DNA from: Hymenobacter sp. DG01
Lineage (GTDB): Bacteria; Bacteroidota; Bacteroidia; Cytophagales; Hymenobacteraceae
DNA length: 64,000 nucleotides
Reading direction: 5' to 3'
NCBI RefSeq assembly: GCF_006352025.1
Contig: NZ_CP040936.1
Location: forward strand, 3,722,001 to 3,786,000
Shown one piece after another: positions 25,551 to 33,654 of the stretch (position 1 is the stretch's first letter; each line of letters begins with the position of its first letter). The notes beneath the pieces are model-generated. The model made no database searches. It was given only the letters and a program-made list of their open reading frames with translations, and was not told the origin of the DNA. A program made the translations under genes and the position numbers.

Positions 25551-26282
25551 ATGTGGTTTGCCGTTTTTGCGTTGTTCTTGACTGTACTGGGGGCCGGGTG
25601 GCTCACCCGGCTGGTCCCAACGGCCCGCACCACCTGGATGAAGCCCTTGCTCGCGTTCAGCGGCGCCTACCTCTTTACTCTCACTGTAACGCACCTGTTG
25701 CCGGAGGCCCTGCAGATGCTGCCCGGACACCGGGTTGGCTACTTTGTGCTGGCTGGTTTTTTCGGGCAGATGCTGTTGGAAGTGTTTTCGCAGGGTGTGG
25801 AGCACGGGCACGTACATCACCACACGGAGCATGCCGGGCGGGTGCCATTTCTGCTGCTGTTCTCACTTGTGCTGCACTCGTTTCTGGAGGGTAGCATTCT
25901 GGTAAAAACTCCTGCCGCCGGTGATATCAGCCAGAATTTCTACGCTATTCTGGCGGGTGTGGCCCTGCACCACATTCCGGCGGCCTTCGCCCTGATGGCG
26001 GCCCTGCTGCTGCGCCTCAGCTCGTTTCGGCGGGCCTTACCCTACCTGCTGCTGTTTGCCGTGGCTGGGCCAGCCGGTATTGTGGTTAGCAACTTTGTGG
26101 TGTTGGAGCAGCTGCTGACAGGCGGCCTGTACGCGGCCTTGCTGGGACTGGTGGCCGGCAATTTTCTGCACGTTTCTACCACCATTCTGTTTGAAACCAG
26201 CCCCGACCACAGCCTGAACCTGCGTAAGCTGCTGGCCACCCTGGCTGGTCTGCTACTGGCTTTGCTGGTAGATGTGGGGTAG
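25551..26282 (+). CDS. ZIP family divalent metal transporter
   Basis: 243 residues with about seven or eight membrane segments. The binding helices carry His109-Ser-Phe-Leu-Glu113-Gly (helix 4) and His140-His141-Ile-Pro-Ala (helix 5), the ZIP metal-site signature. A His-rich cytoplasmic loop 'HGHVHHHTEH' at about 85-94 is typical of zinc uptake members. It should import zinc or iron across the inner membrane. The gap before it (25353-25550) holds no clear element. The gene is somewhat shorter than long ZIPs but normal for bacterial ones. Confidence 0.9.
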   Translation: MWFAVFALFLTVLGAGWLTRLVPTARTTWMKPLLAFSGAYLFTLTVTHLLPEALQMLPGHRVGYFVLAGFFGQMLLEVFSQGVEHGHVHHHTEHAGRVPFLLLFSLVLHSFLEGSILVKTPAAGDISQNFYAILAGVALHHIPAAFALMAALLLRLSSFRRALPYLLLFAVAGPAGIVVSNFVVLEQLLTGGLYAALLGLVAGNFLHVSTTILFETSPDHSLNLRKLLATLAGLLLALLVDVG

Positions 26283-26342
26283 GGTCGCTGGTACAGGCGC
26301 CGTCCGGCCGGTGTGGGCGCTGGCGGTAGCCTGAGTGCCATT

Positions 26343-26804
26343 TCAGCGCAGTGGGTTACTGAACAGACCCCACTCATCTTCCACATCCGTAGTGGGGTCG
26401 AAGTCCTGAACCCAGGCCACGAATAGTAACCGGAACTGCTCTACCTCATCGCGCAGCAGCTGCCAGTACTCGGGGGCGCCAATGCTGAGCATGTGACAGG
26501 TGCTGGTTTGGGTCAGCAGGCCTTCGGCGGCTACTTTAATCAGCACGGCCAGCTCCATCCGGCGCGAGTAGTAAGGCACGGCCCGCGACGCGGCCAGTTT
26601 GGCGCCCAGCACATAGCTGTTCTCCAGCATCATCTCGCCTAGAAGCGGAATTTCCGGGGGCTCGGGCAGGCTTTGCACAAAGGCCTGGGTCAGGTGGGCC
26701 AGCTCTTTAGCCTTCTCGAAGAGGGCCCGGTGCTTGAGGTACTCCAGATCCTCGTGGTCATCAAAGGAGAAATTTTCGGGCAAGAAATCATCGTCGTGGG
26801 GCAT
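26343..26804 (-). CDS. Conserved hypothetical protein
   Basis: 153 residues, soluble, acidic at both ends ('MPHDDDFLPENFSFDDHEDLEYL' and 'DFDPTTDVEDEW'). The centre is helical: 'FEKAKELAHLTQAFVQSLP', 'LLGEMMLENSYVLGAKLAASRAV', 'YWQLLRDEVEQFRLLFVAWV'. No domain recognised. Conservation-type composition and lack of any overlapping better frame support it as real. No regulatory signal was seen. Confidence 0.7.
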   Translation of the reverse strand: MPHDDDFLPENFSFDDHEDLEYLKHRALFEKAKELAHLTQAFVQSLPEPPEIPLLGEMMLENSYVLGAKLAASRAVPYYSRRMELAVLIKVAAEGLLTQTSTCHMLSIGAPEYWQLLRDEVEQFRLLFVAWVQDFDPTTDVEDEWGLFSNPLR

Positions 26805-26872
26805 GGCAGATGCAGATAGGGAGAGAAGGGAAGCCTAGCAGCAGTGGGCCGCAGACTCAATCAACCTTCATA

Positions 26873-26908
26873 AAAAAGCGGCCCGCTCAGCTGAGCGGGC
26901 CGCTTTTT
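26873..26908. terminator. Perfect palindromic terminator after the OmpA gene
   Basis: 18-bp arms meeting at 26890/26891, GC-rich core AGCGGCCCGCTCAG with A-rich and T-rich ends. It works for the OmpA-family gene that ends at 26927 on the minus strand. Confidence 0.9.
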
Positions 26909-26926
26909 ATTACCAACTACCGGAAA

Positions 26927-28498
26927 TTACTTCCGACGCGGGGCAGCTTTCTTTACCGGGGCCTTTTTGGCCGGAGCGGCTGCCTTTGCGGGGGCGGCCG
27001 GAATTTCCGGAGCCGGGCCGTACTTGGTTTCCGACGGATTCGGGTCGCCGGGCAGGTACACGTCAAACTCTACGCGGCGGTTGAGGGCGCGGCCGGCTTC
27101 CGTGGTGTTCGGGGCAATAGGCTTGCTTTCGCCGTAGCCGTGCGACACGATGCGGTCGGCGGGGATACCTTTGCGCAGCATGTAGGCGCGGGCCGAAGCA
27201 GCACGCTCATCCGAGAGACGCAGGTTGTAGGCGTCGTCGCCCTTGCTGTCGGCGTGGGCCGAGATGCCGAGGAAGTAATCCGGGTAGTCGTTCAGGATTT
27301 GCACCAGCCCGTCGAGGGTCGGGAACGAAATCGGCTTCAGGGTCGCCTTGTTGAACTCGAACTGGATGTACTTAGTGGCTTCCTGGAGGCGCTTTTTCTC
27401 TTCCACCTTCATTTCGGGGCAGCCTTTGTTCGAGGCCGGGCCGGGGCGCTGCGGGCAGCGGTCCTGGTAGTCGGGTACACCGTCACCGTCGGTATCCACG
27501 GGGCAGCCGTTGGCATCTACTTTCACGCCGCCGGGCGTGTCGGGGCACTTGTCGTTCTGGTCAATTACACCGTCGTTATCGGAGTCGGGGCAGCCCTGCA
27601 GCTCGGCTTTGCCGGGCGTATCGGGGCACTTATCGTCACCGTCGCGCACACCGTCACCGTCACGGTCGGGACAGCCTTCCAGTGCGGCCAGGCCTTTTTC
27701 GGTGGGGCACTTATCCTGGTAGTCGGGTACACCGTCACCGTCGCCATCAAGCGGGCAACCATTGGCATCCACGGCTACGCCGGCAGGCGTGCCGGGGCAC
27801 TTGTCTTTCCGGTCAGAAACACCGTCGTTGTCCTCGTCCTTCGTCTTGCCCAGGGCAATGTTCAGGCCTACGGTATGCTGCAGGAACTTGTCGTCCCAGG
27901 CGTTATCGTCGCGGGCAGGGTCGCCGTCGATGTTGGCTTTAAGCGGAATGTGCTGGCCGGTTTGCACGAACAGGTTTACCGCATCGCCCAGGCGGAAGCT
28001 CAGGCCCGCCGCCCCAAACAGGTCGAAGTAGCTCTTGTCCTGGTCAGTGTTGATGGTTTGGTTGTTGCGGAAGATGGTTCCTTCGCGGCTGGTGTACGTC
28101 CAGCCTGGCGCGGCCAGCAGGTAGGGCCGCAGGAACGATTCTTCCTTGAGCAGCTTGAATTTCAGGCCCAGGTTTACATTCACCACGTTGGTAGCGAAGT
28201 TGCTGCCGAAGTACGGAGCGCCGGCCGGGGCATTTTTCTTGAACTCCACGTAGTTACCACTCAGCTGCAGATCGAGGCCTTTGCTGAGGTACTGGCTGAT
28301 GGTGATGCCGGGCGCGTACTTGTTTTCGCTCCAGTTCCAGTAATCGGACCCGAAGTTGCCTTTGTACTGCATGGCACTCACGTTGATGCCGATGGCCGTT
28401 TTGCGGTCGGCCGTTTGAGCGTGCGAAGCCAGTGGCGCCAGAGCCCAGGCCGAAAGCCCAAGCGTCAGTGCCTTGATTAAGGGGATGCGTGGAGGCAT
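26927..28498 (-). CDS. OmpA family protein with TSP type-3 repeats
   Basis: 523 residues. Signal peptide 1-28 ending 'ASHAQ'; residues about 30-215 an outer-membrane beta barrel ('VVNVNLGLKFKLLKEE'); about 218-360 five or more thrombospondin type-3 calcium-binding repeats of the form 'DGDGVPDYQDKCP'; about 365-490 the OmpA peptidoglycan-binding domain with 'GISAHADSKGDDAYNLRLS' and 'RRVEFDVYL'; a basic Ala/Pro/Lys tail at the end. It anchors the outer membrane to the cell wall. Single-gene unit with a perfect terminator. Confidence 0.93.
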   Translation of the reverse strand: MPPRIPLIKALTLGLSAWALAPLASHAQTADRKTAIGINVSAMQYKGNFGSDYWNWSENKYAPGITISQYLSKGLDLQLSGNYVEFKKNAPAGAPYFGSNFATNVVNVNLGLKFKLLKEESFLRPYLLAAPGWTYTSREGTIFRNNQTINTDQDKSYFDLFGAAGLSFRLGDAVNLFVQTGQHIPLKANIDGDPARDDNAWDDKFLQHTVGLNIALGKTKDEDNDGVSDRKDKCPGTPAGVAVDANGCPLDGDGDGVPDYQDKCPTEKGLAALEGCPDRDGDGVRDGDDKCPDTPGKAELQGCPDSDNDGVIDQNDKCPDTPGGVKVDANGCPVDTDGDGVPDYQDRCPQRPGPASNKGCPEMKVEEKKRLQEATKYIQFEFNKATLKPISFPTLDGLVQILNDYPDYFLGISAHADSKGDDAYNLRLSDERAASARAYMLRKGIPADRIVSHGYGESKPIAPNTTEAGRALNRRVEFDVYLPGDPNPSETKYGPAPEIPAAPAKAAAPAKKAPVKKAAPRRK

Positions 28499-28669
28499 AT
28501 GAAGAAGTGGAAAATGGTGGCGGAAATACTAGCCTGCAAGACCAGGCTGGGCCTTTATACCCAGCTGGGCCGGAAAAGTTGCCCGGCTGCGTCCAACCCT
28601 ACCCCCGAATTCTTCAAGAGTTGTTCTGGCTTAGGCTCATCAGTAAGCTCAACGGTAGCAAGCGCAGCA

Positions 28670-29002
28670 TTACCGCAGGTCCAGGTCGAAGGTAGGGCCG
28701 GAGCCGTGCAGAAATACTTCCAGCTGCCGCACCCGCGCCCGTTGCCGGGTCAACTCCTGCTGCAGCTGCTCCAAGCGGCGGCGCATGGCCATTACCACCT
28801 CCAGGCTGTCCTTGCTCAGGCCCAGCTCGTGGTGCAGGCGGACCAGCCGGGCAATATGGTCGGGCTCCTCCTGCAGGCTGTCGGGGGTGCCGGGGGCGGG
28901 GTGCAGCAGACCCAGGTCCACGAATTCGCGCACGTCGGCTTCGCTCAGGCCATATTGCGTGGCACACTCCCGGATAGTGAGGATGATAAATTGCGTTTCC
29001 AT
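28670..29002 (-). CDS. cbpM: Chaperone modulator CbpM
   Basis: 110 residues. N-terminal MerR-like helix-turn-helix ('IRECATQYGLSEADVREFVDLGLL') and a coiled-coil ('LEVVMAMRRRLEQLQQELTRQRARVRQLEVFL') are the CbpM layout. CbpM binds the J-domain of CbpA and inhibits its co-chaperone and DNA-binding activity. It follows the CbpA gene by 44 bases on the same strand, the usual order. Name by context and layout. Confidence 0.82.
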   Translation of the reverse strand: METQFIILTIRECATQYGLSEADVREFVDLGLLHPAPGTPDSLQEEPDHIARLVRLHHELGLSKDSLEVVMAMRRRLEQLQQELTRQRARVRQLEVFLHGSGPTFDLDLR

Positions 29003-29046
29003 GGCAATTGACGCGGTTTTGGTTGCAAACAGGAGCCAGTGCGCGG

Positions 29047-29970
29047 CTATTTGCGCAGCTCAGCCAGCTGGCGGAACAAGGTTTTTTCCTGTTCCGTCAG
29101 GTGCTGGGGCAGCGTTAGCGTCAGGCGCAGGTACAGGTCGCCGAACTGCCCGGGCTGCCGGTACACCGGAAAGCCTTTGCCCCGCAGGCGCAGACGGGTA
29201 CCGTTCTGGGTTTCGGGCTTGATGTTGATTTTTACCGGCCCCGACAAGGTTTCCACCACTTGCTCACCCCCGAGCAAGGCCGTATAAATGCTCACGGGCA
29301 CGTCCATGGTCAGGTCGTTGCCGGTGCGGGAATAGCGGGCATCGGGGGCAATGCGCAGGGTAATGTAGAGCGAGCCGCTGGGCCCGCCGTGGCGGCCGGG
29401 GCCGCCCTGGTCGCGCAGCCGGATGGTCTGGCCGTCTTCTACCCCCGGCTGAATAGTGATGCGCAGGTTTTTGCCATTCACCGTGAGCGTACGCGGCCCG
29501 CCCCGGTAGGCTTCCTCCAGCGTAAGCTCCAGCTCGGCCTGGTAATCCTGCCCGGAGCGGGGCCGTGTGCTACCCCCGGCCCCGCCGCCCATACCCCCGA
29601 ACATGGAGCTGAAGAAATCGGAAAAGTCGGCCCCGCCGAAGGGGTCATCATCGGGGTTGCCGCCCCGGAAACTGCCGCCCTGGGTGTACTGCGACCAGTC
29701 GAAGCCGCCGCCCTGGCCGCCGCGGCCCCCGCCGGCCTGCTGGTAGCGCTGCCAGTCGGCCCCCAGCTGGTCGTATTTCTGACGCTTCTCGTCGTCGCTG
29801 AGCACTTCGTGGGCCTCATTGATTTCCTTGAACTTCCGTTCCGCCTCCGCATCGTTGGGGTTCACGTCGGGGTGGTACTGGCGGGCCAGTTTGCGGTAGG
29901 CCTTCTTGATCTGGTCTTTGGTGGCCGTCTTGTCAAGGCCCAGAACCTGGTAGTAGTCTTTGTAGTCCAC
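29047..29970 (-). CDS. cbpA: DnaJ-type co-chaperone (CbpA-like)
   Basis: 307 residues. J-domain 1-65 with the His33-Pro34-Asp35 motif in '[11 protein letters not shown]', a Gly-rich linker (about 75-130, '[15 protein letters not shown]', '[11 protein letters not shown]'), and two C-terminal substrate-binding beta domains ('[18 protein letters not shown]', '[23 protein letters not shown]'). There is no zinc-finger domain, which separates it from DnaJ and matches CbpA. It stimulates DnaK ATPase; the adjacent cbpM fits. Confidence 0.93.
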   Translation of the reverse strand: MDYKDYYQVLGLDKTATKDQIKKAYRKLARQYHPDVNPNDAEAERKFKEINEAHEVLSDDEKRQKYDQLGADWQRYQQAGGGRGGQGGGFDWSQYTQGGSFRGGNPDDDPFGGADFSDFFSSMFGGMGGGAGGSTRPRSGQDYQAELELTLEEAYRGGPRTLTVNGKNLRITIQPGVEDGQTIRLRDQGGPGRHGGPSGSLYITLRIAPDARYSRTGNDLTMDVPVSIYTALLGGEQVVETLSGPVKINIKPETQNGTRLRLRGKGFPVYRQPGQFGDLYLRLTLTLPQHLTEQEKTLFRQLAELRK

Positions 29971-30164
29971 GGGGCGAGGGGAGGGAGAAACAACAAAAAG
30001 AGGGCGCGGCGCGCGGCCGGCAGCCCTAGTGCTCTGTGTAAAACGCGCGCAGGCGGCGCGGGGTTACCCCCCGAAGGCAGCCGAATCTGGTCCGGTTTTC
30101 GTATAGTAGCGAGGCTGCCCCCGGCCGGGTTATCGTATCGTTTTCCCACATTCCACCCACGTAT

Positions 30165-30581
30165 ATGAAACTGTCTTCTGCTCTGCTCGCCTCGCTGCTG
30201 TTGGCGGGAGGTACCCTCCTCAGCGCCCAGGCGCAAACCAAGCTACCGCCGCGCAAGCCTGCCCAACCCCGCCCCCGGGCCGCGGCCCCCGTTGGAGTCA
30301 CCCTGAAGGATGGCTTCGTGATGAAGGAAGGAAAGGTAATGATGACGCGCGACGCGCACACTGAGGCGCTTACCGCGGAAACAGCCCTGGTAAACGGCAC
30401 CAAAATAGGGGCCGATGGGACCGTAACCATGGCCAACGGTACTACCATGATGCTAAAGGAAGGCGACTATATGTCCCTGACCGGCCGCCTGACTACCAAA
30501 GCCATGAAAGCCGAACAGGATAGCCTGCTGCAACTCTCGAAAAACGGGGGCAAGGTGAAAATGAAAAAGAAAATCAAGTAG
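30165..30581 (+). CDS. Secreted DUF6799-like protein
   Basis: 138 residues. Signal peptide 1-24 ending 'SAQAQ', a Pro/Arg/Ala linker (about 25-42), then two copies of a short unit: 'TLKDGFVMKEGKVMMTRD' and 'TVTMANGTTMMLKEGDYM'. Met, Gly and Thr-rich repeats of this type are assigned to DUF6799 in Hymenobacter-like proteins. Basic C-terminus 'GGKVKMKKKIK'. Function unknown; probably periplasmic. Confidence 0.7.
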   Translation: MKLSSALLASLLLAGGTLLSAQAQTKLPPRKPAQPRPRAAAPVGVTLKDGFVMKEGKVMMTRDAHTEALTAETALVNGTKIGADGTVTMANGTTMMLKEGDYMSLTGRLTTKAMKAEQDSLLQLSKNGGKVKMKKKIK

Positions 30582-30606
30582 CCTGAAGCGGCTGACGATC
30601 AGTGCG

Positions 30607-30642
30607 ACGGGGCGGTCGGGCGTAAGCGCCGGGCCGTCCCGT
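30607..30642. terminator. GC-rich hairpin between convergent genes
   Basis: 16-pair arms (30607-30622 and 30627-30642), one mismatch and two G-T pairs, 4-base TAAG loop. No T-run follows, so its efficiency is uncertain. Confidence 0.55.
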
Positions 30643-30649
30643 TGTGGCG

Positions 30650-30850
30650 TTAGCGCACGGGCTGGGTGTAGTCCTGGAAGATGAGGGCTACTTCGGCCTC
30701 GTCGCGGGCTTCTACCACCTCATCCATCACAAACTGAATTTCAGCCTCCGACCAGCCCTGGGTTTCGGCGGCTTTCACGAAGGCTCCGAGCTGCACAAAG
30801 CGGCTGGCTTCGGCCGGAATAGTCCACTGAACTTTCTTACGGATACGCAT
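30650..30850 (-). CDS. Small conserved hypothetical protein
   Basis: 66 residues from the ATG at 30850 ('[18 protein letters not shown]'); the longer frame runs into the RlpA gene region and is not plausible. Basic N-terminus, acidic helical C-terminus ('[25 protein letters not shown]'). No domain recognised. It lies 34 bases after the rlpA-type gene and may be cotranscribed with it and the lysozyme. Confidence 0.6.
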   Translation of the reverse strand: MRIRKKVQWTIPAEASRFVQLGAFVKAAETQGWSEAEIQFVMDEVVEARDEAEVALIFQDYTQPVR

Positions 30851-30884
30851 GGCGGGGAGGGGTAGGGAAAGAGGATGAAAAGGG

Positions 30885-31283
30885 CTACTTGGCTTTGCGG
30901 ATAACCTTGAGCTCGACGGGGGCCACGCCAGCCTCCACAATACCAATTTTACGGGCAGCCTTGCGGGAAAGGTCGATGATGCGGCCTTTGGCGTGGGGGC
31001 CCCGGTCGGTGACCTTTACGCGCACCGAGCGATGGTTGCGCGGGTTGGTCACGCGCACAATGGTGCCAAACGGCAGCGTATTGTGGGCCGCCGTGCGCTT
31101 GCCCGGCCGATAAATAGATCCGCTGGCCGTTTTGCGGCCGGCAAACTTATCGGCGTAGTACGAGGCCTTGCCCGACTGCGTGACGCCACTGCCGGCGCAG
31201 CCCGTAAACAGCAGAGCCAGCAGTAGCCAGCAACAGGAAAAGCGCGACAACGAAAGCAGGGCGGCAAGCGGCATAGAAATCAA
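30885..31283 (-). CDS. RlpA-like septal ring lipoprotein (double-psi beta barrel)
   Basis: 132 residues with signal peptide and lipobox 'LLFTGC'. The rest is the RlpA domain: '[18 protein letters not shown]', '[19 protein letters not shown]', '[18 protein letters not shown]'. The catalytic Asp of the lytic transglycosylase type is in 'VTDRGP'. No SPOR domain, so its targeting differs from E. coli RlpA. It follows the GH25 lysozyme by 6 bases, forming a cell-wall-cutting pair. Start may also be the Met three codons further on. Confidence 0.9.
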   Translation of the reverse strand: MISMPLAALLSLSRFSCCWLLLALLFTGCAGSGVTQSGKASYYADKFAGRKTASGSIYRPGKRTAAHNTLPFGTIVRVTNPRNHRSVRVKVTDRGPHAKGRIIDLSRKAARKIGIVEAGVAPVELKVIRKAK

Positions 31284-31289
31284 GAGCGG

Positions 31290-32114
31290 TTAGTGAGGCG
31301 CCGGGGACCGACGCGGCGGAATACGCAGGGCCAGCAGGCGCTGAAAGTTGCCCTGAAATACGTTAAAGTCCACAGTACCCCGAATGCCGGGCACGTAGGC
31401 TTCGTCGGAGTGCTGCCAGATAATCCACTTTTCGGGGGGCAGAACCGGCTGGGCTACCTCGTAGTGGGCCAGCCAGAGCGGGTACTTATCGAAGTGGCCG
31501 GCCAGGTGGCGCTTATAGAAGCTGTAGTTGGAGTACAGAATGGGCCGTACGCCGTAGTGGCGCTCTACCAGCCGCAGCCAGGTAGCCACGCCGCGGCGCA
31601 TCTGGGCCACGTCGTGAAACTCGGCGTGCTCCACATCCAGCACCGGAGGCAGGTCGCCGGGGGCCAGGGGTACGGTGCGGGTAAACAGGTTGGCCTGCTG
31701 GGCACCATCGTAGTTGGGCTGGAAGTAGTGGTAGGCGCCCCGGTAGATGCCGGCCGCCCGGGCACCCTGCCAGTTGCGCTGAAAGCGGGCGTCGCGCAGG
31801 GTTACGCCCTCGGTGGCCTTAATAAAGGCAAACCGTACCTGGTGCCCGGCTACCTCGGGCCAGTTGATGCGCCCCTGGTAGGCCGATACGTCAATACCGT
31901 GCACGGAGTAGCCGGCCAGCAGGGGCGTTTTTTCGCGGCCCGTAAGCCGGCCGCTGATAAAGGAGGCATAGGTGCGCCGGACGTAGCGGTTAAGCTGCCG
32001 CTGGTGCCGCCAGTAAAACACCAAGCTACCCAGCAACACAGCTGCTAGGCTTAGCAGCAGAGCCCGGCGCCAGACCACACGCGAGCCAGAACGGGAACGG
32101 CGAGAAGCATTCAT
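31290..32114 (-). CDS. Glycoside hydrolase family 25 lysozyme
   Basis: 274 residues from the ATG at 32114, chosen because the -7 promoter box overlaps the alternative ATG at 32135. One N-terminal membrane anchor at about 18-34 ('ALLLSLAAVLLGSLVFYW'). The catalytic domain has 'GIDVSAYQGRINW', 'FAFIKATEGVTLRDARF', 'YHYFQPNYDGAQQANLF' and 'PPVLDVEHAE' with the acidic catalytic residues. It cleaves peptidoglycan in the periplasm, next to the RlpA-type gene, with which it shares an operon. Confidence 0.93.
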   Translation of the reverse strand: MNASRRSRSGSRVVWRRALLLSLAAVLLGSLVFYWRHQRQLNRYVRRTYASFISGRLTGREKTPLLAGYSVHGIDVSAYQGRINWPEVAGHQVRFAFIKATEGVTLRDARFQRNWQGARAAGIYRGAYHYFQPNYDGAQQANLFTRTVPLAPGDLPPVLDVEHAEFHDVAQMRRGVATWLRLVERHYGVRPILYSNYSFYKRHLAGHFDKYPLWLAHYEVAQPVLPPEKWIIWQHSDEAYVPGIRGTVDFNVFQGNFQRLLALRIPPRRSPAPH

Positions 32115-32132
32115 AGAGGCAATGGCAGTTGC

Positions 32133-32140
32133 CAAAGGTA
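32133..32140 (-). promoter_or_regulatory. Candidate -7 box of the lysozyme-RlpA operon
   Basis: Minus-strand TACCTTTG, exact TAnnTTTG, 18 bases ahead of the chosen ATG. No clear -33 box. Confidence 0.5.
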
Positions 32141-32236
32141 ACGCCCGGTCGGGCCTCCGTGGTGCCTTCGGCCAGAGAATAGAGCCAAAAGACGCCTGCT
32201 TTTTCGCATTTTTACCGGGCTAAGCTGCCCCTACCT

Positions 32237-32512
32237 ATGCCCGATCTGCCTAACCTCCCCGATGCCCGCGACGAATCCGGCCACCTGATCCGTGAGCTGC
32301 ACGGCATTACCCTGGCCCAGATTCTGGAGTACCTGGTAGCGGCCTACGGCTGGCCTGAGCTGGACCGGCGCATCCGCATCAACTGCTTTTCGGTAAATCC
32401 CAGTATCAAATCCAGCCTCACGTTTCTGCGCCGCACCCTCTGGGCCCGGGCCAAGGTAGAGGAGCTGTACATCCGCACCCGTACGGCCGAGGTGCTGGGG
32501 GAGAAGAAGTAG
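32237..32512 (+). CDS. VF530 family (DUF2132) DNA-binding protein
   Basis: 91 residues. The signature 'LHGITLAQILEYLVAAYGW', 'RIRINCFSVNPSIKSSLTFLRRTLWARAKVEELYI' is the complete VF530 domain, which folds like nucleoid-associated proteins and is believed to bind DNA. Length and start are normal. It is the last GC-rich gene before a clearly AT-richer stretch. Confidence 0.92.
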   Translation: MPDLPNLPDARDESGHLIRELHGITLAQILEYLVAAYGWPELDRRIRINCFSVNPSIKSSLTFLRRTLWARAKVEELYIRTRTAEVLGEKK

Positions 32513-32549
32513 GCAGCTAAGTAATTATGCGGTTAGTCAGATAGGCTAA

Positions 32550-32843
32550 TCAGATTATGCTTCGGGCAATAATCATTTTGGCGTTGCTACTCAACCCAAT
32601 CGCCGCTGGTGGAATCGTATGCCTTCAGGACTAGAGATCCACAGCTCTTACGGTGATGTTGCAAAAGTATCAATTGGCATTCTTACCATTTACACTCCCT
32701 TTGGGTGGGTTTATGGGATAGCAGACCTAGCAATACAATTGGGTGCTGGAGCATCTATTACAGATCGGACAGGTGCAATTGATGGAGCAATACAGAGCCA
32801 GGAATACTCCTCAAACCTCAAGGATATTTACTTGGAGAAATAA
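32550..32843 (+). pseudogene. 5'-truncated C-terminal fragment, toxin-tail-like
   Basis: The frame is open from just after a TAA at 32547 to 32843, 97 codons. The first potential start (32619) is inside what reads as one continuous domain: 'GNNHFGVATQPNRRWWNRMP' then 'VSIGILTIYTPFGWVYGIAD'. There is no suitable upstream start or RBS, so it is probably the 3' remnant of a larger gene. The ending 'GAGASITDRTGAIDGAI' reminds me of C-terminal tails of RHS-type and other polymorphic toxins in Bacteroidota, but this is impression, not proof. AT-richer than flanking genes. Confidence 0.5.
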
Positions 32844-32868
32844 ATGGCCTTTAAATTTTATTTCTAGA

Positions 32869-33252
32869 ATGAATAGTCTCCGAAAGCCTTTCGATTATAT
32901 ATATTACAGAGTGGCTAGGTTCTACTTCAAGCGTGAAGGTGAAAATTCCACTACTGCCGCAATATCTGTATCAACAGTTCAAAGTTTACCGGTATTGTCG
33001 ATGATTGCTATTTGGCTTATTAGAAATCACTATGTAAGCCCAATCGACTCCAAAAGAAACGCATTTTTATTTGTGTCATTAATGCTTATATTATTATTTA
33101 TAAACGAGATTTATTATAGGAATAAGTATCATATTTTTGAAGATAAATGGGGTAAAGAAACTTATTGGCAGAGAATTGTTAGAGGTTTTTTTGTTGTTTT
33201 GTCGATAGTGATATCATGGATTTGTGGGTTATCTATAAGTTTTTTTGTGTAA
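32869..33252 (+). CDS. Hypothetical three-helix membrane protein (possible immunity partner)
   Basis: 127 residues from the ATG at 32869. A basic amphipathic start ('MNSLRKPFDYIYYRVARFYF') is followed by three membrane segments at about 35-53, 62-78 and 105-125 ('FLFVSLMLILLFINEIYY', 'FFVVLSIVISWICGLSISFF'). No family recognised. The codon use is AT-rich, unlike the chromosome around it. Position 25 bases after the truncated toxin-tail-like fragment suggests it was carried with it; membrane immunity proteins are common in such pairs, so that role is a guess. Confidence 0.6.
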   Translation: MNSLRKPFDYIYYRVARFYFKREGENSTTAAISVSTVQSLPVLSMIAIWLIRNHYVSPIDSKRNAFLFVSLMLILLFINEIYYRNKYHIFEDKWGKETYWQRIVRGFFVVLSIVISWICGLSISFFV

Positions 33253-33275
33253 ATTTTTAGATATTCTACTCAAAT

Positions 33276-33654
33276 ATGAATACACGATCTATTGTCACAC
33301 CTGTATGTCTGGCTGGAATCTTAGCGTTAACACATACAGTTACTCAACCATCCACGCCAGTAGTTTTTTAATCTGCTACTGTCTTTGCTACTTCTGTAGG
33401 AGCACAACTTAGTGCCATTGTGGTTTCTGATTTTAATAATGATGGCTTATCTGATATTGCCGCAACAGAACGTGACCTATATCGGGTAGCCGTATACGTT
33501 CGAGGCGCTACAGGCTTTGCTACTCCAGCGGCAGCAACTGCAGCAGGTCAGTCTCTTAGTACGTTAGCAGCGGTTTGCCTTACCCCGAATGGGCCAATAG
33601 ACGATCTTGTCGTTGCTAGTTGCCCGGATGGACTGATAACCTCTTTGTTAACTA
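33276..33654 (+). pseudogene. Secreted FG-GAP/VCBS-repeat protein, broken by a stop and an IS
   Basis: An ATG at 33276 opens a signal peptide-like start ('TPVCLAGILALTHTVTQ'). A TAA at 33369-33371 interrupts codon 32, but the same frame then continues through 'FATSVGAQLSAIVVSDFNND' and 'GLSDIAATERDLYRVAVYV', an FG-GAP repeat with its calcium-binding Asp/Asn cluster, to the insertion sequence at 33655. Joining the sequence across the IS keeps the frame open for only about 20 more codons. So the gene carries a nonsense codon and an insertion. GTG at 33420 could start a short fragment. Confidence 0.7.

Noticed and set aside
27400..27850. Regularly spaced repeats resembling a CRISPR array
   Set aside because: They are in-frame thrombospondin type-3 repeats of the OmpA-family protein, with coding variation and no constant repeat/spacer structure.
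26810..28480. 556-codon plus-strand frame
   Set aside because: Entirely antisense to the OmpA/TSP3 gene; its repeated Val/Gly/Thr-rich translation is the mirror of the calcium-binding repeats.
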